A stretch of 64,000 bases of DNA. It comes from UBA4742 sp963785815 (GTDB taxonomy: Bacteria > Actinomycetota > Acidimicrobiia > Acidimicrobiales > Acidimicrobilacustridaceae). Within the stretch, counting starts at the first letter, position 1; every line of letters begins with the position of its first letter. The stretch is taken from NCBI GenBank assembly GCA_963785815.1, contig CAWAWN010000001.1, positions 1 to 64,000 on the forward strand, written 5' to 3'. The translations under genes and the position numbers were made by a program. Below, one piece after another: positions 49,315-58,402 of the stretch. Below the pieces are notes generated by a model. That model saw nothing but the letters and a program-made list of their open reading frames with translations. It ran no database searches and was not told where the DNA came from.

Positions 49315-51333
49315 ATGAGCGTCGAGCTGGTTCCGGCGAACTGGAGCGCAGGGACGGTCGCTGCCCGTCGCGCGTCGGCGAACGGGTGGACCGGCGGCCC
49401 GCTCGACGTCGACCGGGGCGTGCTGCGCCTCGACGCCCAGCTCCGCGTGCTCGACGCCTGCGTCACGGCGCGGCGGATCGTCGGGCGGCGCCTCGAGGAG
49501 CTGGTCGGCACCCGCCTGCTCGACCTGGTCGAGGACGGCGCGGCCAACCTGGAGGCCCTGTGCCGGCAGCTGGTGGCGGGTGACATCCGGGTCGGGGTGC
49601 TCGAGGTGCGACCACTGGCCCACCACGTCGCCCTGCCCCGCTCCGAGCTCACGGTGAGCTGGTTGCCCCACCACGACGTCAACCGGGCCGTGTCGTCGCC
49701 CACCGGCTCGTTCGTCATCGTCATCACCCCGGTCGAGCGCGACCACGGCGCCCCCGCCGACCCGGCCACGACCGGCGAGATCGTGGAACGGGTGCCGGAC
49801 CTGATCCTGCGCTACCGGTTGTGGCCCGAGCGGGGGTTCGACTACGTCGGGCCGTCCTGCCACGCGCTGCTCGGCTACCCGGCGGCCGCCTTCTACGCCC
49901 AGCCCGACCTGTTCCTGGACCTGGCCGTCGACCGCGCCGAGATGTCGGCCATGTTCGAGCGGTGGGAGGGGAGCGCGCCGTCCGCCGCCAACCCGGTGAT
50001 CCGCCTGCGCCACCGCGACGGGCGGGTCCGGGCCTTCGAGCTGCGGACCACCAGCATCCGCAACCCCGAACGCCAGATCCTCGCCGTCGAGGCCGTGGGC
50101 CGGGAGGTGACCGACCGCGACGAGGCCGATCGCGAGCTGCGGGCCATCGTGGCCTTCCGCCGCAACATGCACGAGGTGGCCGGCGACGACCTCGACGAGG
50201 CCGAGCCGTCCGACGTGCTGCGGGCCGCGCTGGCCGCCGTGTGCGATCACACCGGCTGGGAGTTGGGCCACGTCCTGGTGGCTGGCAGCGAACCGGGGTT
50301 CCTGGTCTCGGCGGACGTCTGGCACCTGTCCGATGCCAAGCGGTTCGAGCCCCTGCGCCAGTTGACCGCGGGCCAGCAGTGGGCGGCCGACACCGATCTG
50401 GTGGGCGACGCCTTCATGCTGGCCATCACCACGGTCGCCGAGGTGGTCGAGTCCCAGACCAACGAACGGGGCCGCCAGGCCCGGCGTTGCGGCCTGCGCA
50501 TGGCCGTGGCCGTCCCGGTGCCCATGGGTGACGGGGTGGGTGCCATCCTCGAGTTCTTCTCCGACGCGCCGACGCCTCCCGGCCCGGGCCTGATCCGCGC
50601 CCTGGAGGACGCCGCCGCTGAGGTGGGTCGGGCCATGAAGCGGACCAACAACGTGCTCACGATGCGCCGCCTGGACGAGGCCCGCAGCGCGTTCGTGGCT
50701 CGGGCCAGCCACGAGCTCCGCGGCCCCGTCGGTTCGGTGGCACTGATGGCCTCGGCGCTGGCCCGCCAGGCCCGCCAGTCGTCGTCGGCCGACCTGGCCT
50801 CTTCCCTGTCCCGGCTGGCCGAACGGGCCGAGCGGATCCAGGCCATGGCCACCCGACTGCTCGAGCTGTCCCAACTCGAGCGGGGTGGGCTCGAGGTCAA
50901 CCTCGAGGCGGTGGCGGTGGCCGACGCGGTCGAGGCCGCGGTGGCCGCCATGCTGCCTGCCCTGGGGCCACCGGTGGTGGTCGATGTCATCGAGCCCGAT
51001 CTCCGGGTGGTGGCCGATCCGCTGCTGCTCGAGGAGATGTTGGCCAACCTGCTGGCCAACGCCCGGCGCTACGGCGGGCCGAACATCTCCGTGGAGGTCC
51101 ACGCCGTCGACGACCGCGTGGTCGTGGCAGTGTGCGACGACGGCCCCGGGGTCGCCCCTGAGCTGGTCGAGCACCTGTTCGAGCCGATGCGGGCCGCGTT
51201 GGCCACCCCCGACCACGCCGGCCTCGGCCTGGCGCTGGTCCGCCAGATGGCCCGCTCCCTCGGCGGCGAGGCCACCTACGAGCCCGCCGGAGACTCAAGC
51301 GCGCGCTTCGTGGTCACGCTCGTCCGGTCCTGA
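49315..51333 (+). CDS. Cytoplasmic PAS-GAF sensor histidine kinase
   Basis: 672 aa, no membrane segments. A ~150-residue N-terminal region is followed by a PAS domain (~158-275, 'YVGPSCHALLGYPAAAF'), a GAF-like domain (~300-440) and a HisKA/HATPase_c core. The phospho-acceptor is His466 in 'ASHELRGPVGS', the N box 'NLLANARRYG' begins near 579 and the G box 'DDGPGV' near 608. No response regulator is adjacent, so this is an orphan kinase here. It lies just upstream of the DUF4082 gene with the PhoB-type operator. Confidence 0.88.
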   Translation: MSVELVPANWSAGTVAARRASANGWTGGPLDVDRGVLRLDAQLRVLDACVTARRIVGRRLEELVGTRLLDLVEDGAANLEALCRQLVAGDIRVGVLEVRPLAHHVALPRSELTVSWLPHHDVNRAVSSPTGSFVIVITPVERDHGAPADPATTGEIVERVPDLILRYRLWPERGFDYVGPSCHALLGYPAAAFYAQPDLFLDLAVDRAEMSAMFERWEGSAPSAANPVIRLRHRDGRVRAFELRTTSIRNPERQILAVEAVGREVTDRDEADRELRAIVAFRRNMHEVAGDDLDEAEPSDVLRAALAAVCDHTGWELGHVLVAGSEPGFLVSADVWHLSDAKRFEPLRQLTAGQQWAADTDLVGDAFMLAITTVAEVVESQTNERGRQARRCGLRMAVAVPVPMGDGVGAILEFFSDAPTPPGPGLIRALEDAAAEVGRAMKRTNNVLTMRRLDEARSAFVARASHELRGPVGSVALMASALARQARQSSSADLASSLSRLAERAERIQAMATRLLELSQLERGGLEVNLEAVAVADAVEAAVAAMLPALGPPVVVDVIEPDLRVVADPLLLEEMLANLLANARRYGGPNISVEVHAVDDRVVVAVCDDGPGVAPELVEHLFEPMRAALATPDHAGLGLALVRQMARSLGGEATYEPAGDSSARFVVTLVRS

Positions 51334-51362
51334 TCGGCCCGCTGGCCCGTCGGGCCGGGGGA

Positions 51363-51400
51363 TTCAGTAACACCTCAGTCCGGCTTCAGGTGGGTTTCAG
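51363..51400 (+). promoter_or_regulatory. Four 11-bp-spaced direct repeats (OmpR/PhoB-type operator)
   Basis: TTCAG (51363), CTCAG (51374), TTCAG (51385) and TTCAG (51396) begin at exactly 11-bp intervals, matching the one-turn spacing of PhoB/OmpR-family binding sites. The array ends 80 bp before the GTG of the 1,621-aa gene. The same sequence motif and period precede the other DUF4082 gene. Confidence 0.6.
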
Positions 51401-51480
51401 GCCGCGAGGCCACGCTCGGGCGCAGGAGATGGGCCTGGTGGCGGTCCCTCCGCGCGACCCGAGCAAGGACGGCATCTGTC

Positions 51481-54400
51481 GTGAAACCAATCTGGAAGCG
51501 CCTGAGCATCGTCTCGGCCATGTTGCTCTTCGGGGCCGCCGCGGTGATCGTGCCCCTGGCCGCGCCGGCCCAGGCCGACCCCTGCGGGGCCGGTGGCAAC
51601 CCGATCGCGTGTGAGAACTCGAAGCCGGGCACCCCGCAGTCGGTGTGGGACTCGGGCAGCGGTGACGCCTCCATCCAGGGCTTCGCCACCGACACGAGCG
51701 TGGACGTCGGCAGCACCATCTCGTTCAAGGTCCAGACGCCCGCCACCGCGTATCACCTCGACATCTACCGGATCGGCTACTACCAGGGCAACGGTGCCCG
51801 GCTCATCGCCACGGTGCAGCCGTCCGCTCACCTGCCCCAGAGCCAGCCGTCCTGCCTCAACGACCCCACCACCGGGCTGATCGACTGCGGCAACTGGGCC
51901 GTGTCGGCCTCGTGGACCGTGCCCTCCACCGCCGTGTCGGGCATCTACATCGCCCACCTGGTCCGCAACGACGGCAACCCCGACGACAACCAGATCCCGT
52001 TCGTGGTGCGCAACGACGCCAGCCACGCGGCCGTCGTGTACCAGGCCTCCGACACCACCTGGGAGGCCTACAACGACTGGGGTGGCAACAGCCTGTACAA
52101 GGGCTCGCCGGCCGGCCGCGCCTACAAGGTGAGCTTCAACCGGCCCTACGCCACCCGGGCCGACACCCCCGGCGGCCAGGACTACTTCATGGCCGAGGAA
52201 TACCCGATGATCCGGTTCCTCGAGGCCAACGGGTACGACATGACCTACCAGTCGGGCGTCGACACGGACCGCTACGGCTCGTCGCTGACGAACCACAAGG
52301 TGTTCCTGTCGGTGGGCCACGACGAGTACTGGTCGGGCAACCAGCGGGCCAACGTGACCGCGGCGCGCAACGCCGGCGTGAACCTGGCGTTCTTCTCGGG
52401 CAACGAGGTCTTCTGGAAGACCCGCTACGAGCCGTCCATCGACGGGTCCAACACGAGCTACCGCACGCTGGTCACCTACAAGGAGACGACGGCCAACGCC
52501 AAGATCGACCCCACGTCGACCTGGACGGGCACCTGGCGGGATCCCCGGTTCAGCCCGCCGTCCGACGGCGGGCAGCCCGAGAACGGGCTCACCGGCACCA
52601 TCTGGCAGGTGGAGTCGGCCAACGACGCCATCACCGTCCCCGCCGCCCAGGGCAAGAACCGCTTCTGGCGCAACACGTCGATGGCCACGCTGGCTCCCGG
52701 GACGACGGGCACGTTGGCTCCCAGCTCGCTGGGCTACGAGTGGGACTCCGATCTGGACAACGGCGCCCGCCCGCCCGGCCTCTTCGACCTCTCCACCACC
52801 ACGCTCAGCGAGAGCCAGAAGCTGCTCGACTGGGGCTCGACCGTGGGTCCGGGCACGGCCACCCACAGCCTCACCACCTACCGGGCGTCGAGTGGGGCCC
52901 TGGTGTTCTCCGCCGGCACCGTCCAGTGGTCATGGGGACTCGACAGCACCCATGACGCCGGCCAGCTGGGGGTCACCGCCGGCTGGAACGGGGTCAACCC
53001 ACCGGCCAACCGTGACATGCAGCAGGCCACGGTGAACATCCTGGCCGACATGGGCGCGCAGCCCACCACCCTCGCCTCCAACCTGGTCGCGGCCACGCTG
53101 TCCACCGACACCGCCCCGCCCACCGCCCAGATCACCTCCCCGGTGGCGGGGGCCCCCATCGGCAACGGTGGCACCACCACGGTGCAGGGCACCGCCACCG
53201 ACGCCGGCGGCGGGCAGGTGGCGGGCGTCGAGGTGTCCCTCGACGGGGGCACCACCTGGCACCCGGCCACGGGCACCACGTCGTGGACCTACACCGGCTC
53301 GATGCACGGCACGGGCTCCCAGCCCATCGAGGCCCGCGCTGTCGATGACAGCGGCAACCTGCAGACCGCCCCGGCCACCGTCAACGTGGCCGTGTCGTGC
53401 CCCTGCACGATCTTCGGGGTCCCCACCAACCCGGTCCGGCCGGGCACGCCCGACACGGTCTCGACCCCCGACCCGACGGCCACCGAGGTGGGGACGAAGT
53501 TCCGCACCGATGCCAGCGGTTGGATCACCGGGGTGCGCTTCTACAAGGGCGCGGGCAACACCGGGACCCACACCGGAAGCGTGTGGACCTCGACCGGTCA
53601 GCTGCTGGGCACGGTGACCTTCACCAACGAGTCGGCCACCGGTTGGCAGGAAGCCGACTTCACCACGCCGGTGGCGGTGAGCGCCAACACGACCTACGTG
53701 GTCTCCTACTACGCGCCCAACGGGCACTACGCCTCCAGCGAGGCGTACTGGAAGACGTCCGGCAGCACCCAGGGGCCCATCCGCGCCCTGGCTGACGGGG
53801 CGGACGGGCCCAACGGGGTCTACACCTACGGCGGCGACGCCTTCCCGACGACGTCCTTCGACGCCACCAACTACTACGTCGACGCGGTGTTCACCACCAG
53901 CTCGCCCGGCGACACCACCCCGCCGACGGTGGTCGCCATGCAGCCGACCGCCGGTGCCTCCAGCGTGTCGACCTCGGTGGTCGTGGGCGCGGCGTTCTCC
54001 GAGGCCATCCAGCCCTCCACCGTCTCGTTCACGGTGTCGGGTCCCAGCGGACCCGTGGCCGGTTCGACCAGCAACCTCTGGGGCGTGATCTTCGGGTTCA
54101 CCCCCACGGGCGGGCTGGCACCGGGCACCACCTACACAGCCACGGTGAGCGGCGCCAAGGACCTGGCCGGCAACACCATGACGTCTCCGACCAGCTGGAC
54201 CTTCCGCACGGCGTACGCGCCGAACCCGCCTGGGGTGTGCCCCTGCAGCTTGTGGAACGACACGGTCGTCCCCGGCACACCCAACTCCGGGGACACGAGC
54301 GCGCTCGAGGTGGGCGTGCGCTTCACCTCCGACGTGGCCGGGACGGTCACAGGGGTTCGGTTCTACAAGGGCTCGCAGAACACGGGCACCCACACCGGGG

Positions 54401-56346
54401 AGCTGTGGTCGGCCTCGGGGACGATGCTGGCCAGCGCCACCTTCACGTCGGAGTCCACCTCGGGCTGGCAGCAGGTCAACTTCTCGACGCCGGTCGCCAT
54501 CACCGCAGGCACGACCTACATCGCGTCCTACCACACCAACAGCGGCAACTACTCCGACACCATCGGGCAGTTCAACGGCGCCTCGGTGGACAACGCACCC
54601 CTGCACGCGCCGGCCTCGACCAGCACGGCGGGCAACGGGGTGTACGCCTACGGGTCGAGCGCCATCTTCCCGAGCAAGACCTGGAACGGGAGCAACTACT
54701 GGGTCGACGTGGTCTTCTCGCCCGAGGGGGACACCACCCCGCCGACGGTGTTGTCGACCTCGCCCTCCAACGGCGCCACCAACGTGTCGGTCTCGACCAC
54801 CGTCTCCGCCACCATGAACGAGCTGTTGCAGTCGGGCACCGCGGCCATGAGCCTGACCAGCTCCGGGGGGACGGTGACCGGCACGGTCGCCTACAACTCC
54901 TCGGCCGGGACCGTCACCTTCACCCCCGGGGCCGCGCTGGCCGCGGGCACGCTGTACACGGCCACCATCAGCGGGGCCAAGGACGTCTTCGGCAACCAGA
55001 TGTCGCCGTTCTCGTGGACCTTCACCACGGCTGGGGGGTCGTCGTGTCCGTGCAGCCTCTTCAGCTCCGCGTCCAGTCCCGGCGTGAGCTCGGTCGACGA
55101 CTCGGCGTCGGTCGAGCTGGGCGTGCAGTTCACGCCCAGCACCAGCGGCTGGATCAGCGGGGTGCGCTTCTACAAGGGAGCCGGCAACAACGGCGTCCAC
55201 ACCGGCAGCCTGTGGACCTCGTCGGGGACCCTGATGAGCACGGGGACCTTCACCAACGAGACGGCCTCGGGCTGGCAGCAGCTGTTGTTCCCGACCCCGA
55301 TCGCCGTCACCGGTGGGGTGACGTACGTGGCCTCGTACCACGCCCCCAACGGGCACTACGCGGCGGACCCCAACTTCTTCACCTCGACCCTCACCAATGG
55401 CCCGCTGTCGGCCCCGGCCACCACCAACGGGGTGTACGCCTACGGCAGCGGCGGCTTCCCGTCCAACACCTACGCGTCCACCAACTACTGGGTGGACGTG
55501 GACTTCAGCGTGACCCAGCCGCCCGACGTGGTGCCACCGGTGGTGAGCTCGGTGTCGCCGGTCGACGGCGCCACCAGCGTGCCCACGACGGCGACGCCGA
55601 GCGTGAGCTTCGACGAGCCCATGATGTCGGGCTCCATCGCCATGACCATGACCAGCTCGGGGGGACCGGTGGCGGGCACGCTGAGCTACTCCAGCTCGAC
55701 CTTCACGGCCACCTTCACGCCCAGTTCGCCGCTGGCCGACTCGACCGCCTACACCCTCACCGTGACCGCGGCCGAGGACGCGGCGGGCAACTCCCTGGCC
55801 GCCCCCTACGCCTGGTCGCTGACCACGGCGGTGCCCACGCCGGCAGCAGGCTCCCCGCCCTACACGCTCTGGCCCGACGGCGTCGGCCCGTCCCCCGACT
55901 CGGTGAACGACCCCTCGCCGGTCGAGCTGGGCGTCAAGTTCCGGGTCGACGTCCCCGGCACCATCACCGCCATCGAGTTCTACAAGGGCGCGGCCAACAC
56001 CGGCCCCCACACCGGGTCGCTGTGGACCTCGACCGGGGTGCAGTTGGCCACCGGTTCGTTCTCCGGTGAGTCGGCCGCCGGTTGGCAGACGCTCACCCTG
56101 ACCACACCCGTGGCCATCGTGGCCGGCACCACCTACATCGTCTCGTACCACACCAGCTCGGGTGACTACGCGGTGACGCCGGAGGCCTTCGTGTCGGCCG
56201 GGGTCGACAACGGACCCTTGCACGCCCTGCAGTCCGGGGTCGACGGCACCAACGGGCTGTACCTGTACGGGTCGGGGGGCTTCCCCACCTCCGCCACCTC
56301 GGGCAACTACTGGGTCGAGCCCGTGTTCGTCCCCACCGGCTCATGA
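51481..56346 (+). CDS. Secreted DMFA2-like protein with four DUF4082 and Ig-like domains
   Basis: 1,621 aa. Signal peptide ~1-33. Residues ~35-540 match the N,N-dimethylformamidase large-subunit C-terminal domain ('SVGHDEYWSGNQR', 'FFSGNEVFWKTRYE'). Four DUF4082 domains follow at ~639-803, ~919-1080, ~1189-1343 and ~1459-1621, alternating with four Ig-like domains; the second to fourth are SbsA/Big_5-like ('SGAKDLAGN'). The protein ends exactly at the final DUF4082, with no anchor. Its stop overlaps the Gfo/Idh gene (ATGA), so it is the first gene of the polysaccharide operon. Enzymatic activity of the DMFA2-like domain is unproven. Confidence 0.82.
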   Translation: MKPIWKRLSIVSAMLLFGAAAVIVPLAAPAQADPCGAGGNPIACENSKPGTPQSVWDSGSGDASIQGFATDTSVDVGSTISFKVQTPATAYHLDIYRIGYYQGNGARLIATVQPSAHLPQSQPSCLNDPTTGLIDCGNWAVSASWTVPSTAVSGIYIAHLVRNDGNPDDNQIPFVVRNDASHAAVVYQASDTTWEAYNDWGGNSLYKGSPAGRAYKVSFNRPYATRADTPGGQDYFMAEEYPMIRFLEANGYDMTYQSGVDTDRYGSSLTNHKVFLSVGHDEYWSGNQRANVTAARNAGVNLAFFSGNEVFWKTRYEPSIDGSNTSYRTLVTYKETTANAKIDPTSTWTGTWRDPRFSPPSDGGQPENGLTGTIWQVESANDAITVPAAQGKNRFWRNTSMATLAPGTTGTLAPSSLGYEWDSDLDNGARPPGLFDLSTTTLSESQKLLDWGSTVGPGTATHSLTTYRASSGALVFSAGTVQWSWGLDSTHDAGQLGVTAGWNGVNPPANRDMQQATVNILADMGAQPTTLASNLVAATLSTDTAPPTAQITSPVAGAPIGNGGTTTVQGTATDAGGGQVAGVEVSLDGGTTWHPATGTTSWTYTGSMHGTGSQPIEARAVDDSGNLQTAPATVNVAVSCPCTIFGVPTNPVRPGTPDTVSTPDPTATEVGTKFRTDASGWITGVRFYKGAGNTGTHTGSVWTSTGQLLGTVTFTNESATGWQEADFTTPVAVSANTTYVVSYYAPNGHYASSEAYWKTSGSTQGPIRALADGADGPNGVYTYGGDAFPTTSFDATNYYVDAVFTTSSPGDTTPPTVVAMQPTAGASSVSTSVVVGAAFSEAIQPSTVSFTVSGPSGPVAGSTSNLWGVIFGFTPTGGLAPGTTYTATVSGAKDLAGNTMTSPTSWTFRTAYAPNPPGVCPCSLWNDTVVPGTPNSGDTSALEVGVRFTSDVAGTVTGVRFYKGSQNTGTHTGELWSASGTMLASATFTSESTSGWQQVNFSTPVAITAGTTYIASYHTNSGNYSDTIGQFNGASVDNAPLHAPASTSTAGNGVYAYGSSAIFPSKTWNGSNYWVDVVFSPEGDTTPPTVLSTSPSNGATNVSVSTTVSATMNELLQSGTAAMSLTSSGGTVTGTVAYNSSAGTVTFTPGAALAAGTLYTATISGAKDVFGNQMSPFSWTFTTAGGSSCPCSLFSSASSPGVSSVDDSASVELGVQFTPSTSGWISGVRFYKGAGNNGVHTGSLWTSSGTLMSTGTFTNETASGWQQLLFPTPIAVTGGVTYVASYHAPNGHYAADPNFFTSTLTNGPLSAPATTNGVYAYGSGGFPSNTYASTNYWVDVDFSVTQPPDVVPPVVSSVSPVDGATSVPTTATPSVSFDEPMMSGSIAMTMTSSGGPVAGTLSYSSSTFTATFTPSSPLADSTAYTLTVTAAEDAAGNSLAAPYAWSLTTAVPTPAAGSPPYTLWPDGVGPSPDSVNDPSPVELGVKFRVDVPGTITAIEFYKGAANTGPHTGSLWTSTGVQLATGSFSGESAAGWQTLTLTTPVAIVAGTTYIVSYHTSSGDYAVTPEAFVSAGVDNGPLHALQSGVDGTNGLYLYGSGGFPTSATSGNYWVEPVFVPTGS
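53395..56340 (+). repeat. Four Ig/DUF4082 coding repeats
   Basis: Units at about 53395-53890, 54235-54720, 55046-55510 and 55855-56340 share 'GVRFYKG', 'GSLWTS', 'SGWQ' and 'NYWVDVxF', each separated by an Ig-like block. Divergence among copies is clear, so duplication is older than that in the 38658-40337 gene. Confidence 0.75.
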
Positions 56347-57374
56347 GCACCCTGGGGGTCGCCGTCGTCGGGGCCGGGTACTGGGGACCCAACCTGGTCC
56401 GCAACTTCCACGCCTCGCCGGCGTGGGACCTGCATTGGGTGTGCGACCTGGATGTGGAGCGCGCCGAACGCATCGGTGGGCGGGCGCCCGGGGTCCGGGT
56501 CACCGCCAGCCTGGATGACGTGCTCGACGACCCCGCGGTCACCGCCGTGGCGGTGGCCACCCCGGCGGCCACCCACACCGAGGTGGTCCTGGCCTGCCTC
56601 GAGGCCGGCAAGAACGTGCTGGTGGAGAAGCCGCTGGCCTCGTCGCTGGCCGACGGGGAGAAGCTGGTCGCCGCGGCCGAGGACCGCGACCTGGTGCTGA
56701 TGTGCGACCACACCTACTGCTACACGCCCGCCGTGCTCAAGATCCACGAGCTGGTCTCGACCGGACAGCTCGGCGACATCCAGTACGTGGACTCGGTCCG
56801 GGTGAACCTGGGCCTGGTGCAACCCGACATCGACGTGCTCTGGGACCTCGGGCCCCACGACCTGTCGATCCTCGACTTCATCCTGCCGGCCGGCTCCCGC
56901 CCCAGCAGCGTGGCTGCGGTGGGAGCCGACCCGGTGGGGGCCGGCCACCTGTGCGTCGGCTACCTGACCCTTCCCCTGGGCGGCAGTGCCATCGCCCACG
57001 TGCACCTGAACTGGCTCAGCCCCACCAAGGTGCGCACCACGTTGATCGGTGGTTCGAAGAAGATGGTCCTGTGGGACGACCTCAACCCGTCGCAGCGCAT
57101 CAGCGTCTACGACCGGGGGATCGAGATGCAGGAGGCGTCCGGGGGCGAGGCTCGCCGCCGGGCCCAGGTGGCGTACCGCCTGGGCGACATGGTGGCGCCC
57201 AGCCTGCCCGAGGGCGAAGCCCTCCAGGGGGTGGTCACCGAGCTGGCCGAGTCCATCCGCGAGCACCGGGCGCCGCTGACCGACGGGCGCTCCGGCCTGC
57301 GGGTGCTGGCCCTGCTCGAGGCCGCCAGCCGCAGCCTGGACCAGCAGGGCCTGTTCGTCGAGGTCGGCCGATGA
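56343..57374 (+). CDS. Gfo/Idh/MocA-family sugar oxidoreductase
   Basis: 343 aa. N-terminal Rossmann fold 'GVAVVGAGYWGPNLVRNF' with 'GKNVLVEKPLAS' (EKP motif binding NAD(P)H and substrate) and a C-terminal Gfo/Idh domain ('DIDVLWDLGPHDLSI'). It resembles polysaccharide-locus dehydrogenases such as WlbA, which oxidises UDP-GlcNAc uronate at C3. The ATGA overlap with the preceding secreted-protein gene and with the epimerase shows one operon. Confidence 0.85.
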   Translation: MSTLGVAVVGAGYWGPNLVRNFHASPAWDLHWVCDLDVERAERIGGRAPGVRVTASLDDVLDDPAVTAVAVATPAATHTEVVLACLEAGKNVLVEKPLASSLADGEKLVAAAEDRDLVLMCDHTYCYTPAVLKIHELVSTGQLGDIQYVDSVRVNLGLVQPDIDVLWDLGPHDLSILDFILPAGSRPSSVAAVGADPVGAGHLCVGYLTLPLGGSAIAHVHLNWLSPTKVRTTLIGGSKKMVLWDDLNPSQRISVYDRGIEMQEASGGEARRRAQVAYRLGDMVAPSLPEGEALQGVVTELAESIREHRAPLTDGRSGLRVLALLEAASRSLDQQGLFVEVGR

Positions 57375-58402
57375 CCGCCAGGCCCAGCGCATCCCGCGAG
57401 CACCCGTACCGGGGTGAGCGGATCCTGGTCACGGGTGGGGCCGGGCTCATCGGGTCGACCATCATCGACCAGCTCCTGCCGTTCGAACCCCGTGAGATCG
57501 TCGTCTTCGACGATTTCAGCCGCGGTCGCCTGGCCAACATCGACGCCGCGCTGGCCTCGGGCCGGGTGACGGTGGTCGAGGGCGACGTGCGCGACCGCGC
57601 CGCCGTGGTCGAGGCCGTGGCCGGCATGGACGTCGTGTTCCACCAGGCGGCCATCCGCATCACCCGCTGCGCCGAGGAGCCGCGCCTGGCCCTCGAGGTG
57701 CTGGCCGACGGCACGTTCAACGTGGTGGAGGCCGCGGCCGGCGAGCGGGTCCGCCGGTTGGTGGCCGCCTCCTCGGCCTCGGTGTACGGCCAGGCCGAGG
57801 TGCTGCCCACCGCCGAGGACCACCACCCGTGGGACAACGAGACCCTGTACGGCGCGGCCAAGCAGTTCAACGAGGGCGTGCTGCGCTCGTTCCGCCAGAC
57901 CCACGGGCTGGACTACATCGCCCTGCGCTACTTCAACGTGTACGGGCCGCGCATGGACATCTTCGGCGTCTACACCGAGGTGCTGGTGCGCTGGATGGAG
58001 CGGATCGAGGCGGGCGAGCCCCCCCTCATCCTGGGTGACGGCAGCCAGACGATGGACTTCGTCCACGTGGCCGACGTGGCCCGGGCCAACGTGGCGGCCG
58101 GCGCCACCACCTGCGAGGGCGAGGTGTTCAACGTCGGCCGAGGCATCTCGACCTCCCTGGTCGAGCTGGCCTCCATGTTGGCCCGGGTCATGGGCGCCGA
58201 CCAGCTCATGCCGGTGCACGGGCCGGAACGGGCCACCAACGCCGTGCACACCCGCCAGGCCGACGTGACCAAGGCCAGGGAGCTGCTCGGGTTCGAGGCC
58301 AGCGTCGATCTCGAATCCGGGCTGGCGGACCTCGTCGAGTGGTGGCGGGCCTCGCGGCTGGAGGAGGATGCCCGGGCGGGCACGATCGCGGCGGCCTCGT
58401 GA
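57371..58402 (+). CDS. NAD-dependent nucleotide-sugar epimerase/dehydratase
   Basis: 343 aa SDR. 'ILVTGGAGLIGSTII' binds NAD, 'SSASVYG' and 'LYGAAKQFNE' carry the Ser and YxxxK catalytic residues. Resembles UDP-glucose/UDP-GlcNAc 4-epimerases (GalE/WbpP) and 4,6-dehydratases; the precise reaction cannot be set. ATG 57371 fits the family N-terminus; frame upstream is inside the oxidoreductase. Overlaps the aminotransferase start by one base (TGATG). Confidence 0.83.
   Translation: MTARPSASREHPYRGERILVTGGAGLIGSTIIDQLLPFEPREIVVFDDFSRGRLANIDAALASGRVTVVEGDVRDRAAVVEAVAGMDVVFHQAAIRITRCAEEPRLALEVLADGTFNVVEAAAGERVRRLVAASSASVYGQAEVLPTAEDHHPWDNETLYGAAKQFNEGVLRSFRQTHGLDYIALRYFNVYGPRMDIFGVYTEVLVRWMERIEAGEPPLILGDGSQTMDFVHVADVARANVAAGATTCEGEVFNVGRGISTSLVELASMLARVMGADQLMPVHGPERATNAVHTRQADVTKARELLGFEASVDLESGLADLVEWWRASRLEEDARAGTIAAAS

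Noticed and set aside
52930..56223. 1,097-codon open frame on the minus strand
   Set aside because: It is antisense to the secreted DUF4082 gene, whose translation has a signal peptide and clear domains; the frame is open only because of high GC.
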